Shown: one piece after another, positions 26,541-37,585 of the stretch
How the letters are laid out: every line of letters begins with the position of its first letter
Position numbering within the stretch: position 1 is the first letter of the stretch
DNA from: Dreissena polymorpha
Taxonomy: Eukaryota; Mollusca; Bivalvia; Myida; Dreissenidae
Reading direction: 5' to 3'
Assembly (NCBI RefSeq): GCF_020536995.1
Contig: NW_026273347.1
Span: 122,501-186,500, forward strand
Length of the DNA stretch: 64,000 nucleotides
Position numbers and translations under genes: made by a program
Notes under the pieces: model-generated
What the model was told of the DNA's origin: nothing
What the model saw: the letters and a program-made list of their open reading frames with translations, nothing else
Databases searched by the model: none

Positions 26541-28140
26541 TAACACGATTTTAGAAATTAACTATGTATAATTCCGGATTGAAAGTAGAAAAGTGTCTTA
26601 AGGTTGCGTAGAACTAATGGCACTGCAATGGGACAGCGAATTAATGCAAATGCAAATGTGTTTGTGATGCTTCCAGTATGGTTCCTGTATATTAAATAAA
26701 ATTAACCGTAAAAATAAAATCAATAACAAATATTTGCATATGATTAATATAAAATTCAAATCATTTGCACACGGATAGAATCACACACTTTTAGTAAACT
26801 AGAGTTACAAAGAACATGTAAGGAACAAACAAAATCTGTTCTCGAACTCCTGACATTTGGTTGAGCAGACCTACCCCGGCACAATAAAAATGGTTTACCA
26901 GTGTTATTGCCACTGATTTTATATTTTTGTGAGCGATTGAATTCAACCTGGATTTTGCTTAACTTAATACAGTATCGATGGCTTAATATTGTATTTACCT
27001 TTTCACATATCTGCCGAGTTCTTTGAAAAAAAATATCCTAAATTGCATAATTTTTGTTTAACGTGCACAAGAATCCGAACATGGATAAAACCATACAAAC
27101 GTATGTACACATAGAAGCGTTGATTCTGTTGGTATCATATAGATGGTTTGACATAGAAAACAACATTAGCGCTGAAATCAACTATGTTTTTTTATCGATT
27201 GAGTGATCTATAATAATACAATTGTCCAATAGTTTTATATTGCTATGTGTCAATATACTGATAGATGTATACTCAGAATTCGTCTTTTTAATACAAAAAC
27301 AACATCAACAACAAAATTCATAACCCTATATGTTATCCTGGAAATATTGAATGAGCTTTCGATTTTAAGGGGACAAAGAACGGATTCCACTTTCGATTTA
27401 AGACGCAGGACAATATAGGGTCAACGTTATTACATAAATAATGAGGTACACAATGTATTATTCCCAAGATAACAAGGAAAAAGTTAAGGAATTCCCTTTC
27501 AGGTCTTTGATTTCTTTGTCGTAATTTATAAAGAAAAGTTAGAAAAAGATAAAGATGTTTTTATTTTAAAACACACAAAAAGCAATTGCCACGTTCGATT
27601 TATACAAGACAAAACAACTTAAATAAAGTAATATACTAAAAAGTAAACACAGTATTTAAAAAACATTTTACCTGCAGGCCTCCCAAAAATCCACTGCTTT
27701 AACCAATCCATGTGTATTAAATTTGTTGATAATAAATGAATACACCATTAAGATATACCGTGTACAATATAAAGTCTTTGTGATGTGTAGTACACACTGC
27801 AATCGGCAATATATTTTCAAGACTAGTTTTGAGTAATAAGCTATACGTAAATATCAGATATCGAAGTATTTAAAGTCGATTCATTCCGCAACTGCCTGTT
27901 ATGAACACGCGTAGAGAATGTATTATTTTCGAGTAGTTTTAAGTTGTCTATGATGTGTATGGAGGGAAACATTAATCAATACATTTATTTGTTTGGTTGC
28001 TGTTAGTGCATTATTTTTGTGAAACTTTTCATCTATAAAAGCGTAAGTGTTGATCTCGACATTTAATAGTTGTGTGTGTGTTTGAATAAACAAAATAGTA
28101 CATTTTAAACTAGTTTCGTCTCCACGCAAAAACGCAGTCA
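26541..28140. other. Flank upstream of microexon gene A
   Basis: No gene recognised. If gene A has its own promoter it should lie in the last few hundred bases here; a TATAAAAG at 28033-28040 is a possible core promoter element, but this sequence is not shared with copy B. Confidence 0.4.
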
Positions 28141-30325
28141 TTTTGGACAACTGAGAAGTTGAGAAACAGAGAATAATTCAAGATCAGCTAGGTGAGTCTT
28201 GATTATTTTGCAATGCTTAATGCATTTTTCATTTCAGTATCCTGTGGTAAGTACACTAACTTTCTATAATTTCATATTGAACTGTTTTGATGACTTGTAT
28301 ACTGCTATGCAAAATGTCTGTTTTTCATTTCAGTAGCCTGTGGTAAGTACACTAACTTTCTTTAATTTTCATATTAAACTGTTTTGATGACTTGTATACT
28401 GTTATGCAATGCTTAATGTATTTTTCATTTCAGTATGGCTGTGGTAAGTACACTAACTTTCTATAATTTCAAATTGAACGTTTTGTAACTTGTATACTGT
28501 TATGCAATGCTTAGTGTTTCTTACATTTCAGTGTGGCTGTGGTAAGTACACTAACTTTCTATAATTTCATATTGAACGTTTTGTAACTTGTATACTGTTA
28601 TGCAATGCTTAATGTTTTTTACATTTCAGTGTGGCTGTGGTAAGTACATTAACTTTCTTTAATTTTCATATTGAACTGTTTTGATGGCTTGTATACTGTT
28701 ATGCAATGCTTAATGTATTTTTCATTTCAGTATGGCTGTGGTAAGTACACTAACTTTCTATAATTTCATATTGAACGTTTTGTAACTTGTAAACTGTTAT
28801 GCAATGCTTAATTATTTTTTTACTTCAGTGTGGCTGTGGTAAGTACACTAACTTTCTTTAATTTTCATATTGAACTGTTTTGATTACTTTTGTTCTGCTA
28901 TGCTCTTTTCCATTTCAGCTGGGCCAGATGTAAGTACACTTCATTCATGTAAAAACTAAATATGATTGTTGTGCTATACAAAATGTGTTTTTTTCAATTT
29001 CAGGTCAGCAATGGTAAGTAGATTGTGTTTCTTTATGTATAATTCTGTAAACATATTGTTTTTTCATCATATCATGTCTTTTATATTTAGGCTTTGTGTT
29101 AGTTAAAACAAATGTTAAAAAATCATTCTTAAACTTGATACTAAAAATGTATTGTGCTATGCAAAATGTCTGTATGATTTCAGTTTCCAGAGGTGAGTAC
29201 CAATACAGTTGAAAAGTTGGTTTAGTTAACGTTTTGGTTCACAGTTCTGTTTGTTATTTGGCAAAATTTACATGTATGCATTGAGTCTTGATTTCAGCTC
29301 GAGTTTGGACTGAAGAAGATTGCCAGCAGAAGGATTGGATACACAATACAAAGTAAGTACTGAGTTTCTTACTAAAAGTTTTGAGTTGTATTCATTGTGT
29401 GTTAATATGCTATGATTGCTATGAACATGACTTTTGTATTTCAGCGAAGACAACATAGGTAAGTAGAATTGTTCGCTGTTTCAAGTTAACTGTTATAGTT
29501 CAACATTTGGTTCATAAATTGTAAGTTGTACAAACAAATGAAAAAGTTTCTTATCATGCTTTCGATTTCATTTCAGCTTTACTGCTAGACGAGTGTTCTC
29601 TATTTCTAGACGAGTCAGGTTTACTAACAGGCGAGCAGTGACAACAAGGCGCCTTTGTGGAAACAACAAAACAAACAAGTGAGTATTAGTTGAACAACTG
29701 ATTGATATTGTTTTACTGTATGTTATACTAAAATGCAAAATTGTGCACATAAATTGTAAGTTGTACAAACACAGTGAAAGTTTCTTATCAGGCTTTCTAT
29801 TTCATTTCAGCTCTAGTGCTAGACGAGCAGTGACAGCAAGGCGCCTGAGTAGACAACACAACACAAAAAAGTAAGTATCAGTCAAACAGTTGGTAGAGTT
29901 GTGTGTTTTTCTTCAGAAGTTTGTGTTTACTATTTCATTTGATACATAGTATATTACACATAATACATGTTTTTCTCATTTCAGACTGTTAACTCTTTTC
30001 GTTTACTGTTTAACACAATTTGCTTTTCTATTTTCAGTGCCAATTTGCAAACCTTGATGTGGACACCGAGTAGGCAATACATACGTGTGGCGTACAGCTG
30101 CGACAAAACCGTGTTTTCATCGCACCGATAACAAGAACATTGTCCCGTGTATGGAAATCAGTGCAACTTTGTGAATCCATGTAACTTTGTGAATCCATGT
30201 AACTTTGCGAATGTGTGTCGATCAAAAAAATGTGAAACGAACTCGGTGTTGCAAGTGGCAAGTGTTGACAGTGTGCATGTTTATGTTTATGTTTTTACAT
30301 GAAAAATAAAGGAGATTGTTCTCCT
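28141..30325 (+). CDS. Microexon gene A: multi-exon gene with 9-14 nt exons, predicted small secreted peptide(s)
   Basis: Exons inferred from GT-AG sites: 28141-28190, then microexons 28238-28246, 28334-28342 (9 nt), 28434-28443, 28532-28541, 28630-28639, 28731-28740, 28829-28838 (10 nt each), 28919-28929 (11), 29004-29013 (10), 29184-29192 (9), then 29298-29352 (55), 29445-29458 (14), 29577-29678 (102), 29811-29870 (60), and a last exon from 30038 with AATAAA at 30305. Donors are nearly all GTAAGTAC. First ATG is in the third microexon (28435). With all exons joined the frame reads MAVCGCVWLCMAVCGC, then an acidic tail stopping at 29639-29641; leaving out one 10-nt unit restores copy B's frame (MAVCGCVWLCVAVLGQ, stop at 29456-29458). 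A signal-peptide-like start fits secretion. No family recognised; the organisation recalls schistosome microexon genes. Exon calls are visible; translation and splicing choices are inference. Confidence 0.65.
28191..28918 (+). repeat. Tandem microexon-intron units, about 98 bp each (copy A)
   Basis: Seven units, each an 87-91 nt intron plus one microexon, repeated head to tail: exon starts fall at 28238, 28334, 28434, 28532, 28630, 28731 and 28829. Shared intron words are GTACACTAACTTTCT, TTTCATATTGAAC, CTTGTATACTG and ATGCAATGCTTAAT (a plausible branch point, CTTAAT, 15-20 nt before the acceptor). The exon words are TATCCTGTG, TAGCCTGTG, TATGGCTGTG and TGTGGCTGTG. Confidence 0.9.
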
Positions 30326-32330
30326 ACCTTTTTTCCTTGTTTTATTGTGCTGGCCATCAATATTGATGTATGTGTTTGTATTAACTATGTATTAACTAAG
30401 CAATACCAAAATCAAACAAAAATAAAACAGTAACAGTCAATTAACTGAGTTAGGGCGGCCGAGGTGTTTAAGACTCCACAAGTGTGAAGCGCACTGATAG
30501 CACTTGGGGGGTAACGCCTCGGTATTTCGGTGCTAAAATGTTTTCACGGTGCTTATCTTGACGCACTGTTAGAACTACCAACCAGTTAATGATTGCTTGA
30601 TAAATAAAACAAATATTCAGTCTCTTCTTTGGCACAAGAGACTCCAAGTACCAAATACCAACAATTTACAAGCAGACGCTTTTCAAAACTATGACCGCTG
30701 AGATTGATAGTCAGAAGGAGTCCTGCCCAGTTGGCTGTGTAGCGGATCTAGGTGGAGTTGCAAGTCAATACAAAATGAGGCGCTATAAAGCAACTTGTCC
30801 CCGTTATGACCGTCAGGTACTTTCGGCACTATCTGGGAGTCCTTCCAACACCACATGTTGCGCTGTCGGAAGGGTGGTAGGCACGCGTGGTGACATACCT
30901 GTGCTTTGCCATGCGACACCTTGGTATTTTCGTATGGTGACACGTAATTTCTTAATCTGGCTCTCTCAGAAACGCAGGCACGTGTTGACCGAACCTGACC
31001 GATGACCGAGCAATAACATTTCTATTAAGTGCTTCAATGCACAAAGTCTGCTAGGGCTGGGTGGGAAGGCGTCTTCTCTTGTACATCGACAAAAGGAACG
31101 GTCACAAGTCCGTAAACACGCCGATTGACACCACTAGCTTTCAATCGTACACAGCAAAAAACTTTCAAACATTTATTTGAGGGAACATGATAAAAAAACT
31201 ATATGAATTACTTTCAACGTTATTAGATATTTGCCAAATGGCCACAAACTATGCTACTCAATGTTGCGTTGAACATTCATTTCGCCTAACGAACTACTCG
31301 TGTTGAGACTAAGATTGAGTGACTCGTAAACTTTAAGCAGTTACTCGCTTTTGACTGCATAAACATTTTGTACGACGATAGGTTTAGCTTGTCTTTCAAT
31401 GAGAAACATCAACATAAACATTTCTCAGTATTTAGGCTTCATATTTCGCTTGTAGAAAATACGAAAATACACAATACACATAACGTTAAGTGATAGTTGA
31501 TATGATGAAAAAAGTATATACATCGGTTTGAGCGACTTTCATGACATTCACCATATGCCCATTAACTTGCGTTATTCAATGAACATTCAAACAACTGCTT
31601 GTTAGTTTGGACAGAAGTGTCGCTTCAACGCTGCCAAAACGTTTTAGGTTGTCGCTAGCTAGCTTGCATGTTTGGTTTGGTTGTGAGATGTAGTCGAGAT
31701 TGGTGTGTAGCAATGTATAGTAAAGGTGTTGATGTTTCAAATCAGTGAGCACAAACACATGCTTTCAACGGGCAAATACGACTGAATTCGTGTCACGACA
31801 AAAACGGGTTAAACATACGCTATAATATATCTTTATGTTAGCACCACAGATGAGGTTGTCGCTAGCTTGCGTTGTTGATTTGGTTGTGAGATGTTGTCAT
31901 GATTGGTATGTAGCAATATATTGTAAAGTAGAAGACAATTCTCAGCAGAAGCTGGTCTGCAAACACTACAATGCGATTTTGCAGTTTGATACGAACGTGT
32001 TTTGTTCACGTGTAGTTGGTATGAAAATCTGTCGTGTCTGATCAATGTAACATATTTGGTAAAGTTATACAGTTGGAAGGTAGTAACATGTCTAAGGTTG
32101 TGCTATGTTACAGCTCCACTAATAGTTATTCGTCTTGCAAGATACTGGAACAGATGTCCACATGTTATTGTATATTATCTGATTAAGGATATTTTTGAGA
32201 AATTATGCAACAGAACATTTCTGCAAGATGTGAAAAATATCTATTTGAATGGGATTTCTGAGGTTTAACCATCGTCGAAAGGCAAATGTTTCTTCATTAA
32301 TGCAGGACAAAAGTTAAGGCTATATTGTTT
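30326..32330. other. Duplicated 3' module, no gene assigned (copy A)
   Basis: Shared with copy B (57905-59800). It contains GGCGGCCGAGGTGTTTAAG near 30457, similar to the A-box region of Leu/Ser tRNAs. An ORF at 30691-31005 has a differently ending counterpart at 58248, so coding is doubtful. Two internal blocks (31650-31700 and 31855-31930) repeat GTCGCTAGCTTGC...TTGGTTGTGAGATGT. Confidence 0.5.
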
Positions 32331-32331
32331 G

Positions 32332-32700
32332 CTAGTATGCCAGTCCGTATTGCAAATCGCAAGGTGGTAAAGCGGCTCTTTTCATAGCGCTGTGAAAAAC
32401 GCTGAGTGACACCTCTTGATCATGTAGCTTGTATGAAACGTGTTTACAAAACCAAAGTAGTTCAAAGCAGAACGCTTTTCCTTCTTCGAGGGAGAAGAAA
32501 TCTGGGTGCAAGTCCCGGCTCTGGTTAGAACACAAATACTCGTTGCTCAGAAGCATATTCATCATCTTATCCTTAACCATAATACCACTAGGCTCTATTT
32601 CGAGTAGCTTTGGAAAGGGAGTTAATTGCAGCTGCATGAGCGCTTTCACAAAATGTAAATGGTCGACCTTTACGGTTGCAAAATTGAAATATGATTTCAA
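32332..32700 (-). CDS. Uncharacterised 122-codon ORF kept in both copies (A)
   Basis: Minus-strand ORF starting MKSYFNFATVKVDHLHFVKA and ending DLQYGLAY. The copy at 59801-60169 has the same length and differs at only three residues. A tRNA-like sequence (32451-32526) lies antisense within it, so the open frame may be incidental. No domain recognised. Confidence 0.3.
   Translation of the reverse strand: MKSYFNFATVKVDHLHFVKALMQLQLTPFPKLLEIEPSGIMVKDKMMNMLLSNEYLCSNQSRDLHPDFFSLEEGKAFCFELLWFCKHVSYKLHDQEVSLSVFHSAMKRAALPPCDLQYGLAY
32451..32526 (+). other. tRNA-like cloverleaf (copy A), probable tRNA-derived sequence
   Basis: Acceptor ACCAAAG/CTCTGGT (six of seven pairs), D arm GTTC-AAAGCA-GAAC, an extended seven-pair anticodon-position stem CTTTTCC/GGAGAAG, and T arm CTGGG-TGCAAGT-CCCGG. 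The T loop TGCAAGT departs from TTCRANY and the anticodon loop is nine bases, so this is unlikely to be a working tRNA. It belongs with the cloverleaves at 36696 and 37505. Confidence 0.5.
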
Positions 32701-32892
32701 TGTTTTGAAGCATAATGTCTATCTCGGGACCAAATACACATAGGTTCGATTTCGACTTGCTACTCTCACGATTAAAATGAACCAACAAGTTACCATTGAG
32801 TACATGATTGAAACGTACCGGATATTATTCACTAATCGGTATGTAGCAAAACAAATTTAACAATCTAGGTTATCAGAAACACAGTTTATAAA

Positions 32893-33500
32893 GTCATTTA
32901 CTGTGGCCATAGTCGACTTGCAGTAATGGACGATGGTGTCATTTTAAGAGTCATTTACTGTGGCCATAGTCGACTTGCAGTAATGCACAGTTGTGACATT
33001 TTAAGAGTCATTTACTGTGGCCATAGTGGAATTGCTGTAATGAACGATGGTGTCATTTTAAGAGTCAGTTACTGTGGCCATAGTCGACTTGCAGTAATGA
33101 ACGATGGTCTCATTTTAAGAGTCATTTACTGTGACCATAGTCGACTTTAATTAATGAACGATGGTGTTATTTTAAGAGTCATTTAATGTGGCCATAGTCG
33201 ACTTGCAGTAATGAACGGTGGTGTTATTTTAAGAATCATTTACTGTGGCCATAGTCGACATTTAGTAATAAACGATGGTGTCATTTTAAGAGTCATTTAC
33301 TGAGGCCATAGTCGACTTTCAGTAATGAACGATGGTGTCATTTTAAGAGTCAATTACTGTGGCCATAGTCGACTTTCAGTAATGAACGATGGTATTATTT
33401 TAAGAGTCATTTACTGTGGCCATAGTCGACTTTCAGTTATGAACGAAGGTGCGATTTTCAGTGTTATTTACTGTGGCCATATTCGACTTTAAGTAAAGAC
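32893..33500. repeat. 57-bp minisatellite
   Basis: About ten tandem units containing GTCATTTACTGTGGCCATAG, TCGACTTGCAGTAATGAACG and ATGGTGTCATTTTAAGA. Most units keep a GTCGAC site. Units differ by point changes only; 57 is divisible by three, so an incidental ORF crosses several units. Confidence 0.95.
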
Positions 33501-34051
33501 TATAGACTATTTATAGTCAAGAACAATAATTCGATTTTATAATAATCTTCAGTGGTAACGGATGAGGTGTGCTAACGGATGCAATTTGAAAAAAATATTT
33601 TCTCACGCCTACATCTAGTAGGAAAGAACTAAAAAATATACTTTTTTTTAATGTATTAGTCCGTCGGTACCGGACATATTACGAAGAAGCGTATTCGTTT
33701 TAAAATTTAACTTAAATCTTTTGAACATCATGCACAAACTATTTAGCGTTGAACTGTTTTGCTAAATAGAAAAAAATTGTTGCGTAATTTGGTGTTTCAC
33801 TGCCTTTTTGCAGACAATGGAAAAGGGACGTTTCAGACAATGGAAAAGAGGCGTTCCCCAAAATGCATTTTGGAGGTTTTATGATATCTATTTCAGATGC
33901 TGTCACATAATTCTACTGTCTGGTCACATACGTTTTAATTTGTGTGAACAAATTTGTGTTTTCTACCAGCTAACGCCCTATGTAAGTCTGTCAAATTTTC
34001 TGATCATTGCCTATAATGTAGATATTTGCAAATTCAAGCCAGCATAACAAA

Positions 34052-35420
34052 GAATCAAAACCGCACAACCCTCAGTCAGGTCAGTTCTTCTAATCATTCC
34101 CCATAGAATAGATATTTGCAAATTCTTAAGTAAAGCCTTCATAACAAATTTGTTGTTAAGTGAATAAAAAGTGTATTTCAGGCATGTCTGTGACCATTTT
34201 ATGTGCAGTGAAGGTTTGTGTATTAATTCATGTTCTATAAGAATCAAAACAGCACAACTGTCCATCCACAGTCAGGTCAGTTCTTATCATCATTCCCCAT
34301 AGTATAGATATTTGCAAATTCTAAAGTAAAGCCTTCATAACATGTTTGTTGTAAACTGAATAAAAAAAGGTAGTAACACATTTTGCAGACATGTCTGTGA
34401 CCCAAATCATTTTATGATAACAATGCATATTGACAAAACAGTGTGGATCAATTCATGTTATCATAGTATGAATAGTAAAACACTGTAAGAATCTAAACCG
34501 CACAACTCTCAGTCAGGTCAGTTCTTATAATCATTCCCCATAGTATAGATATTTGCAAAATCTAAAGTAAAGCCTTCATAACATGTTTGTTGTAAAGTGA
34601 ATAAAAAAAAAGGTATTAACACAGAAAACTGGAAATTTATTTTGCAGGCTGTGCAGTTTCACTCAAAAGTGTGGATGAATTCATCTCATCATAGTATGAA
34701 TGTGTGAAATGCACAAGTGTACTACATGCTCATTCAGGTCATTTTTCTGATCAATGCCTATAGTAGGAAAATTTGAGAACTTAGAAGTAAATGCTACATA
34801 ACATTTTCAGATTGAAGTGAATGAAAAAAACCTATTTACATAGATAAATGGAAATTTTGACTATATTGCAGGCATGCTCATGTCTGTATTCCAAAATCAT
34901 TTCAATGCATAGTTATTGACTAAACAGTGTGGATCAATGAATCAAAACCGCACAACTCTCAGTCAGGTCAGTTCTTCTAATCATTCCCCATATTTGCAAA
35001 TTCTAAAGTAAAGCCTTCATAACATGTTTGTGAATAAAAAAAGGTATTAACACAGAATTTCATGTCTGTACTCCAAAATCATTTCAATGCATATTAACAG
35101 TGTGGCATAGTATGAATTTGTGAAATGCATGCTCATTCAGGTCATTTTTCTGATCAATGCCTATAGTAGGTATATTTGAGATTTTAGAAGTAACATAACA
35201 TTTTCAGATGGAAATGATAATTTTGGCTATTTCATGTCTGTATTCCAAAATCATTTCAATGCATAATTATTGACTAAACAGTGTGGATCAATTTCTGTAA
35301 GAATCAAAACCGCAAAACTCTCAGTGAGTCAGGTCAGATCTTCTAATCATTCCCCATATTTGCAAATTCTCAAGTAAAGCCTTCATAACATAGTATGAAT
35401 TTGTGAAATGCACAAATCTC
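34052..35420. repeat. Diverged tandem array with TCAGTCAGGTCAGTTCTT core
   Basis: At least five copies (near 34065, 34260, 34500, 34950 and 35310) of a block running AATCAAAACCGCACAAC, CAGTCAGGTCAGTTCTT, TCATTCCCCATAG, ATTTGCAAATTCT and AAGTAAAGCCTTCATAACA. Spacing varies from about 200 to 450 bp because of insertions and deletions. No coding content. Confidence 0.85.
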
Positions 35421-36321
35421 AAAGGTTAACAAAGAAAGTTGAACTACATCTGGTGTTTTGATTTGAGTACTAAAACTGAAATAATCAAAGTAAAATGTGT
35501 TCTTTTATTCATGATTGTGACCACTTCTGTTTTGTAGAAAAGATGTCAGGTTAGAACTTGATATGTTTTGTTTTGTTTGCTTAGCTGCATCAGACTTTTC
35601 TTGACTTGAGGTTATTTGTACACTCTGCCATACAAAGTTGATTTGTAGAATGAAAGAACACTCAGTATTAACTTGTAATACCGTGATTGAATATTATATC
35701 TCATGTCATAAGTTGAACAATTTCTGACCAGAATTTACATTTCAATGAATATGAAATAAAACATATCCACTGATTTGTCATCATATTTCTATATAGGCTT
35801 ACTTTTGATATTTTTGGCCATATAATGCAAAATTATCCATTTAAAATCTTTTTCGCAAGCAAACTCCAAAATAATCTATATACGCACCAAAATTCAATTC
35901 TGCTTATTGCCAACATGTGAATGTTTGGTCACAACAATTTGTTGTGTTAGGCAGTTTAACACACAGTTAGATGTGAGATTTTTCAAATCAATCCCACATA
36001 ATAGGTCTTTTAAGTTAAAAACAATGTACATGTATTGCACACAAATATTTCATTTTGAATCAGAATTTGAAACACTGTATGAATCACAAAAGAACATGCG
36101 TTCACTCTTTTAACATTTTTCTCTCTACTAAAAACCTAGCTGCATATGTTATTCTGTTTCAGGTCTTTTTTTTTTTGATCAGTGAAGGTATATTTGAGAA
36201 TTTTGATGTAAATCCCACATAACCGGTTATGGTTGAGAATGATGGACAAAGGTATTTACACAAAAAATGGAAACTTTTGCTATTTGGCAGACATTATGAA
36301 AGTTCATTTGAACGCACCTTA

Positions 36322-36850
36322 CAGTGTGTGTGAGCTAGCAAGCACAACCACAAGCCAATTCTTGGTTCAGATTCATAAGCATCTGCATTCTTGTATCAGT
36401 GTAAATATTTGTGATGGTAATTATGTGTGTGAGCTAGCAAGCACAACTACAAGCCATGTCTTGGTTAAGATTTTTTTTGTATTAATGACTTTAGAAGAAT
36501 TTATGAAACTTTTTGTACTCAGCCTACATTAAAGGTCTGATGCAAATGCTGAGAATAAAACTATTAAAAGCCAATTTTGAAGCATGGTTTTCTGCCAGCA
36601 CATTCATGTCTGGCCATAATACTAATTGTGTGGTGTTTGTTTGTTGTCAGTGTGTGTTGTGTGTGTTTGTTGTGCAGTGATGATCAGTTCATGTAATCAG
36701 AGTTGTTCAAGGAAGAACGCCTTCTCTTGCAGAGGGAGATCTAGGTTCAAGTCCTAGCTCTGATATGAGTTTGAAAATCACTGAACGCATATTACAGTGT
36801 GTGAGCTAGCAAGTACAACCACAAGCCATGTCTTGGTTCAGATTGTTTGT
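36322..36850. repeat. Repeat block with GTGTGAGCTAGCAAG
   Basis: Three copies (near 36327, 36426 and 36798) of GTGTGAGCTAGCAAGCACAA followed by CCACAAGCCA and TCTTGGTTCAGATT. The third follows directly after a tRNA-like cloverleaf. Confidence 0.8.
36696..36765 (+). other. tRNA-like cloverleaf, possible tRNA or tRNA-derived repeat head
   Basis: A complete 70-nt cloverleaf: acceptor ATCAGAG/CTCTGAT (7 of 7), D arm GTTC-AAGGAA-GAAC, anticodon-position stem CCTTC/GAGGG around TCTTGCA, four-base variable region, T arm CTAGG-TTCAAGT-CCTAG. B box GGTTCAAGTCC is close to consensus; the A box is weak and position 33 is not U in this fold. A one-base register shift gives TGC in the anticodon place, which would suggest an Ala-type origin. 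Confidence 0.55.
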
Positions 36851-37504
36851 ATTCATGGCTATAGAATAATATATGACAATTTTAGTACTCAGCCTCCAAA
36901 AAAGGTATGATGCAAATGATGAGAAAAAAGTATTTAAATGCAATTTTGAAAGTATGGTTTTCTGTCAACACATTCATGTCTGGCCACAAAACTCATTGTG
37001 TTGTTTGTTATGCAGTGATGATCTATTCATGTTATATGGGTGGTATAATAGGAGATCTAGGTTCATGCAAAACCAAATCTCTTCAGTCAATTTCTTTTAG
37101 ACATGATGTTGAAACTGTGTGGATAGTATTTTAAGTCAAGTATGAAATTTTGCATTTTGGTCTGCACATACATATTTGATCACAATAATCATTCTTCATC
37201 CAAGCTTATATGTGTGCAATCCAAATTGAAGCAATCAAAATGTATTAACACTGTGTGGGCTAGGATTGTACAACAGTTACTGTTTTCTCAGCTTAGCATG
37301 TTTGAATAAGAATTGGTTAACGATGCGTATGATACAGATATTTGAGGATTACAAATCAAAACTTGCATAACAGGTTTGCTTGACCATATGTGTACAATTG
37401 TTATATCCATGGTCAAATGGGTATTGTATTTGAAGAGACATGAATGATTTTACTAGGTTCGAGCTGCTATGCATAGTGACTATCCAGCATTGATCAGTTC
37501 AAAC

Positions 37505-37585
37505 GCCAGAGTAGTAGAATGTATAACGCTTTCTCCAGTCATGTGCTGGTTGAAAAAGATCCAGGTTCAAGTCCTGGCTTTGGCA
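37505..37585 (+). other. tRNA-like cloverleaf, degenerate
   Basis: Acceptor GCCAGAG/CTTTGGC (7 of 7 with one G-U), T arm CCAGG-TTCAAGT-CCTGG (5 of 5), B box intact. The D arm is disrupted and the middle has CCAG/CTGG around TCATGTG. The compensated acceptor pairs compared with 36696 are notable. Confidence 0.5.

Larger units (their letters stand above)
28141..32762 (+). repeat. Segmental duplication, copy A
   Basis: Starts at TTTTGGACAACTGAG and ends at TTTCGACTTGCTA. It matches 55820-60232 nearly base for base in the same orientation about 27.7 kb away. It contains microexon gene A (to about 30325), then about 2.4 kb of unassigned sequence including a tRNA-like cloverleaf. Copy A is about 200 bp longer because it has one more 98-bp microexon unit and some extra sequence near 31090-31240. 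Confidence 0.95.

Noticed and set aside
28247-28918. C/D-box snoRNAs in the repeated introns (TTGATGAC in several units)
   Set aside because: The C-like box sits mid-intron and no CTGA D box follows near the 3' end; terminal stems are absent.
28191-28918. CRISPR-like regular repeats with spacers (98-bp units; also the 57- and 62-bp arrays)
   Set aside because: The sequence is eukaryotic, whole units repeat with no unique spacers, and splice signals explain the pattern.
29268-29768. Minus-strand ORFs across the exons of gene A (and the same in B)
   Set aside because: Shadows of the plus-strand exons, crossing introns.
30457-30540. Leu/Ser tRNA gene suggested by GGCGGCCGAGGTGTTTAAG
   Set aside because: Only the A-box region matches; no T arm or acceptor pairing follows at tRNA spacing.
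30691-31005. 104-codon ORF with several Cys residues in the 3' module
   Set aside because: Its copy at 58248 ends earlier with a different C-terminus and carries radical replacements; no splice or start context.
32926-33150. Repetitive 74-codon ORF
   Set aside because: The 57-bp unit is divisible by three, so an open frame arises by chance and breaks in later units.
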